From contig DLHO01000007.1 of assembly GCA_002483265.1 (NCBI GenBank), positions 840 to 64,839 on the forward strand: a stretch of DNA of 64,000 bases, read 5' to 3'. The DNA comes from Flavobacteriales bacterium UBA7666 (GTDB lineage Bacteria; Bacteroidota; Bacteroidia; Flavobacteriales_D; Crocinitomicaceae). Below the pieces are notes generated by a model. The model was not told where the DNA came from. It did not search any database and saw only the letters and a program-made list of their open reading frames with translations. Made by a program: the position numbers and the translations under genes. Shown here piece by piece: positions 60,701-64,000 of the stretch (its first letter is position 1; every line of letters starts with the position of its first letter).

Positions 60701-60919
60701 ATGAAAAAATTTGTATTATTCGTTGCTGCTGCTGCAACTTTAGGATTGACTTCTTGTAAAAAAGACTGGACTTGTTCATGTACTTACGATGGTGAGACAA
60801 CAACTTACAACATCGACGGGAAAACTAAGAAAGATGCTGAAGCACAATGCGAAGGAAAAGCTTCTGTTGGAGGATTCACTGTATCTACAGGGTCTAACTG
60901 TACAACAAAAAAGAGATAA
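60701..60919 (+). CDS. Small cysteine-containing lipoprotein, second copy
   Basis: A 72-residue protein with a lipoprotein signal (ATLGLTSCKK, Cys19) followed by WTCSCTYDGETTTYNI, a KKDAEAQCEGK helix and SNCTTKKR. The CxC, DAxxxC and final Cys pattern matches the preceding 57-residue protein, so the two look paralogous. Two disulfides per domain are possible. Own promoter and terminator suggest high, independent expression. No known family recognised. Confidence 0.85.
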   Translation: MKKFVLFVAAAATLGLTSCKKDWTCSCTYDGETTTYNIDGKTKKDAEAQCEGKASVGGFTVSTGSNCTTKKR

Positions 60920-60938
60920 TAATTTTCGAATTATTATT

Positions 60939-60961
60939 GGGGGCATTAGCCCCCTTTTTTT
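60939..60961 (+). terminator. Intrinsic terminator
   Basis: GGGGGC pairs with GCCCCC around ATTA, followed by seven T residues. Confidence 0.95.
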
Positions 60962-61021
60962 GCTCTAAACTTTCCTTTTAAAGTTGGATGAGTTTAAAAA
61001 GGTTCGAAAGAGAGTTCAACA

Positions 61022-61051
61022 AAAAAGGCTTAGCATTATGCTAAGCCTTTT
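61022..61051 (-). terminator. Terminator of icd
   Basis: AAAAGGCTTAGC pairs with GCTAAGCCTTTT around ATTAT; on the minus strand T residues follow, 22 nt past the icd stop. Confidence 0.9.
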
Positions 61052-61073
61052 GAATTTTATAAAGAATCAATTC

Positions 61074-63302
61074 TTAAATAGAACCAATGATTTGATTGAA
61101 GGTTTCACTTGGTCTCATTGCTTTGGTAGCTAGTCCGGTATTTGGTTTGTAATAACCACCCATATCGACCTTATGACCTTGAGCTCCGATTAATTCACTG
61201 GTGATTTTATTTTCATTGCTTGTCAATGCTTCTGCAATTGGTATAAACATTGCTTTCAATTCCGGATCATTATTTTGGTCAGCCAATGCTTGTGCCCAAT
61301 AAAGTGTCAAAAAGAAATGGCTTCCGCGATTATCGATTTCACCTACTTTTCTAGCCGGAGATTTGTCATTTTCAAGGAATTTTTCAGTTGCAGCGTCTAA
61401 GGTTTCTGCTAGTACTTTCGCTTTTGCATTCCCTGTTGTTTGCGCCATGTGTTCGAAGGAAACTGCTAATGCTAAAAACTCGCCCAATGAATCCCAACGT
61501 AAATAACCTTCTTCCAGGAATTGTTCTACATGCTTAGGAGCTGAACCACCTGCACCTGTTTCAAATAAACCACCACCGTTCATCAAAGGAACGATAGAGA
61601 GCATTTTTGCAGATGTGCCTACTTCCAAAATCGGGAATAAGTCGGTATTATAATCGCGCAAAACGTTACCTGTAACAGAAATGGTATCTAATCCTTTTAC
61701 GATTCTCTCGAAAGAGAAAACAGTTGCTTCACTTGGTGTTAAAATGCGAATATCCAATCCCGATGTATCGTGATCCTTTAAATAGATTTCCACTTTCTTA
61801 ATCAACTCTGCATCGTGAGCACGGTTTTTGTCCAACCAGAAAACAGCAGGTGTATTGCTCAAACGCGCTCTGTTTACAGCAAGTTTAACCCAATCGCGAA
61901 CCGGAGCATCTTTTGTTTGGCACATTCTCCAGATATCTCCTGCTTCAACCGTGTGAGACATCAATGTATTTCCGTTGCTGTCTACAACGCGAACAGTTCC
62001 ATTTTCTGAAACCTGAAATGTTTTATCATGTGAACCGTATTCTTCGGCAGCCTGCGCCATCAAACCAACATTTGGCACAGAACCCATCGTTGTTGGATCT
62101 AAGGCACCATTCTTCTTGCAAAAATCAATAGCACTTTGATATACACCAGCATACGAACGATCCGGAATGATCATTTTTGTATCCTGCAATTGTCCGTCTT
62201 TGTTCCACATTTTACCAGAAGTTCTGATTGCAGCCGGAACAGATGCATCAATAATCACATCCGAAGGAACATGAAGGTTGGTAATTCCTTTTTCAGAATT
62301 CACCATTGCAATGGCAGGGTTCTTAGCATAAACAGCATTGATGTCAGCTTCAATGGCTGCTTTTTTATCAGCGGGAAGCGCTTCAATTTTTGCAAATAAA
62401 TCTCCCAAACCATTGTTTGGATTAATTCCTAATTGTGCAAATTCAGCTGCATGCTTTTCGAAAACGTCTTTGAAATAAACGGAAACAACATTTCCAAAAA
62501 TGATCGGATCAGATACTTTCATCATCGTCGCTTTCAGATGAATCGAAAGCAAGAGATTTTTTGCTTTTGCATCTGCAATTTCCGTTTCAAGGTAAGAACG
62601 CAATGCTTTTTGACTCATCACTGAGCCATCGATGATTTCACCATCTTTTAAACTTGTTTTCTCCTTAAGAACAGTAATCGTTCCGGCATTATTTACCAAT
62701 TCAATGCGAACATCTGTTGCAGAAGGAACAACCACAGAAACCTCACTTCCGTAGAAATCACCATTTGGCATACTTGCAACATGTGTTTTGGAATCAGCAC
62801 TCCAGGCACCCATTGAATGTGGATGTTTCTTTGCATAATTCTTCACTGCTTTTGGAGCTCTTCGATCAGAATTTCCTTCACGAAGCACTGGGTTTACAGC
62901 ACTTCCTTTGATTTTATCGTATTTTGCTTTGGCATTTTTTTCATCTTCGGTTGCAGGAGCTTCTGTATAATTGGGAACTTTGAAACCTAAGGCCTGTAAT
63001 TCAGCAATTGCATCTTTTAACTGAGGAATAGAAGCTGAAATGTTTGGAAGTTTGATAATATTAGCTTCTGGTGTCGTAGCTAACTTACCTAATTCTGACA
63101 ATGAATCCGGAACACGCTGATCTGGTGTCAAAACTTCAGAAAAAGTTGCCAAGATACGTGCGGCTAGTGAAATATCTCTTGATTCTACGTCAATTCCCGC
63201 TGTTGCTGCAAAAGCTTTAACAATGGGTAAAAAAGAATACGTTGCCAAAGCAGGAGCTTCATCAGTAAGTGTATACAGAATTGTTGAATTTGAATCTGCC
63301 AT
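61074..63302 (-). CDS. icd: Isocitrate dehydrogenase, NADP-dependent, monomeric type
   Basis: A 742-residue monomeric IDH converting isocitrate to 2-oxoglutarate with NADPH. Stretches typical of this class are TLTDEAPALATYSFLPI, LREGNSDRRAP, HLKATMMKVSDPI, SEKGITNLHVPSDVIIDASV and FETGAGGSAPKHVEQF. It is much longer than, and unrelated in sequence layout to, the 416-residue dimeric enzyme. Monocistronic with a terminator. Confidence 0.97.
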   Translation of the reverse strand: MADSNSTILYTLTDEAPALATYSFLPIVKAFAATAGIDVESRDISLAARILATFSEVLTPDQRVPDSLSELGKLATTPEANIIKLPNISASIPQLKDAIAELQALGFKVPNYTEAPATEDEKNAKAKYDKIKGSAVNPVLREGNSDRRAPKAVKNYAKKHPHSMGAWSADSKTHVASMPNGDFYGSEVSVVVPSATDVRIELVNNAGTITVLKEKTSLKDGEIIDGSVMSQKALRSYLETEIADAKAKNLLLSIHLKATMMKVSDPIIFGNVVSVYFKDVFEKHAAEFAQLGINPNNGLGDLFAKIEALPADKKAAIEADINAVYAKNPAIAMVNSEKGITNLHVPSDVIIDASVPAAIRTSGKMWNKDGQLQDTKMIIPDRSYAGVYQSAIDFCKKNGALDPTTMGSVPNVGLMAQAAEEYGSHDKTFQVSENGTVRVVDSNGNTLMSHTVEAGDIWRMCQTKDAPVRDWVKLAVNRARLSNTPAVFWLDKNRAHDAELIKKVEIYLKDHDTSGLDIRILTPSEATVFSFERIVKGLDTISVTGNVLRDYNTDLFPILEVGTSAKMLSIVPLMNGGGLFETGAGGSAPKHVEQFLEEGYLRWDSLGEFLALAVSFEHMAQTTGNAKAKVLAETLDAATEKFLENDKSPARKVGEIDNRGSHFFLTLYWAQALADQNNDPELKAMFIPIAEALTSNENKITSELIGAQGHKVDMGGYYKPNTGLATKAMRPSETFNQIIGSI

Positions 63303-63536
63303 AATTTGATTGTTATAATTGATTATTGCTGAAAAGATTAATTCTTAACAACTGGTGGCAAATTTAATGGTTGGAGATTGGAATATCAATAAATAAGTAG
63401 GTTAATTTCAAGGAGTTTGCAACAGCATAAATGAAATTGTTAAATTGAAATGATAAAACACTGATTATTAATTGATTAAACTTTATTCTGTTCGCGTCTT
63501 CGCGAACACATGAATTTGCAAATTCGCAGATTTTAC
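63303..63536. other. Intergenic region between icd and rdgB
   Basis: No gene seen. It includes a perfect 8-bp hairpin TGTTCGCG-TCTT-CGCGAACA at 63489-63508, just past the rdgB stop on the minus strand, and should hold the icd promoter, which I could not place. Confidence 0.5.
63489..63508 (-). terminator. Hairpin after rdgB, possible terminator
   Basis: TGTTCGCG/CGCGAACA stem with a 4-nt loop, 28 nt after the rdgB stop. No T tract follows on the minus strand, so termination is uncertain. Confidence 0.4.
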
Positions 63537-64000
63537 TTAGCCAATTCGCTTTAAGTAAACCATCATTTTTTCCAAAGCCTTCGCACGATGACTCATTGCA
63601 TTTTTTTCTTCTGTACTCATCTCTGCAAAGGTTTTTTCGCTGCCGTCAGGTAAAAATATGGGATCATAACCAAATCCGCCAGTTCCAAGCTTTTCGTTAA
63701 TAATGGTTCCGTCAATCCTTCCATCAAAGACATGTACTTTGTGGTGAATGTATAGTGCAATAACGGTAGTGAAATGTGCACTTCGATCGGTTTGAGTCTT
63801 GAGTTTATCTAATACCAGATCCATGTTGTCGTTGGGATTTCGCTGTTCTCCTGCATAGCGTGCAGAAAAAACTCCAGGTTCTCCATTTAAACTGGGAATA
63901 ATTAGACCCGAATCATCTGCGAAACAAGGAATGTTCATCTTGTCTGCGAGAAATGTGGCTTTTTGAATTGCATTTCCTTCAAGCGTATCAGCAGTTTCAG
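63537..64000 (-). CDS. rdgB: Non-canonical purine NTP pyrophosphatase, 3' part
   Basis: Partial gene: the frame is open to the right edge, so the N terminus (about 40 residues) is outside. The visible 154 residues match RdgB/HAM1: ETADTLEGNAIQKATFLADK, then FADDSGLIIPSLNGEPGVFSARYAGE, then GTGGFGYDPIFLPDGSEKTFAEMSTEEKNAMSHRAKA. The enzyme hydrolyses dITP and XTP to keep them out of DNA. An ATG at 63938 is internal and not the start. Confidence 0.96.
   Translation of the reverse strand, partial: ETADTLEGNAIQKATFLADKMNIPCFADDSGLIIPSLNGEPGVFSARYAGEQRNPNDNMDLVLDKLKTQTDRSAHFTTVIALYIHHKVHVFDGRIDGTIINEKLGTGGFGYDPIFLPDGSEKTFAEMSTEEKNAMSHRAKALEKMMVYLKRIG

Overview
The window is chromosomal DNA from a member of the Bacteroidota, most likely order Flavobacteriales and perhaps a Fluviicola/Crocinitomicaceae-like organism (family-level placement is inference). 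The signs are type IX secretion (T9SS) C-terminal sorting domains, a gliding-motility-type (CHU_C) C-terminal domain, a GLPGLI protein beside an outer-membrane beta-barrel, a LytTR regulator with a reg_prop/Y_Y_Y histidine kinase, -7 boxes of the form TAnnTTTG in place of sigma70 -10 boxes, and almost no Shine-Dalgarno sequences. No tRNA, rRNA, CRISPR array, insertion sequence or phage gene was seen. The window looks like stable core chromosome with small accessory stretches.

Layout. 1-8.3 kb: plus-strand housekeeping and envelope genes (DUF4197, rhodanese, orphan histidine kinase, LuxE-like acyl transferase, M20 amidohydrolase, tandem DUF4230 proteins, CapA-like phosphoesterase, folA). 8.3-15.5 kb: topB behind a cluster of four inverted repeats, then a convergent minus-strand block (LytTR regulator, propeller histidine kinase, NAD(P)-binding protein, GyrI-like protein). 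15.6-21.5 kb: a secreted SprB-repeat-like protein, three tandem short ssb genes, and a TonB-receptor-like barrel overlapping a GLPGLI gene. 21.5-32.2 kb: a uvrD/pcrA helicase, convergent GH29 fucosidase and GH3 glucosidase, two T9SS cargo proteins, an esterase-like hydrolase and a KAS III-like ketosynthase.

32.4-49.8 kb is the str-S10-spc-alpha ribosomal supercluster: rpsL-rpsG-fusA-rpsJ-rplCDWB-rpsS-rplV-rpsC-rplP-rpmC-rpsQ-rplNXE-rpsNH-rplFR-rpsE-rpmD-rplO-secY-infA-rpmJ-rpsMKD-rpoA-rplQ. It has a textbook Bacteroidota promoter in front of rpsL and a terminator after rplQ. rpmD (58 codons) and rpmJ (38 codons) are present. Every intergenic gap longer than 35 nt (six of them) holds an inverted repeat, up to a 19-bp hairpin after rpsJ. 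This set of putative regulatory or processing RNA elements is the most interesting thing I see.

49.9-64 kb: carA-eno, a small secreted protein followed by a large adhesin-like surface protein, hutU, an OmpA-family protein and a DUF4403 lipoprotein, two tiny related Cys-containing lipoproteins, monomeric NADP-isocitrate dehydrogenase, and the 3' part of rdgB running off the right edge.

No defence island or obviously new enzymatic operon is visible. The unusual signals are structured ribosomal-operon spacers, palindrome clusters upstream of topB and the KAS III gene, promoter boxes placed so close to start codons that near-leaderless mRNAs are predicted, three short SSB paralogues in a row, and small secreted families of unknown function.
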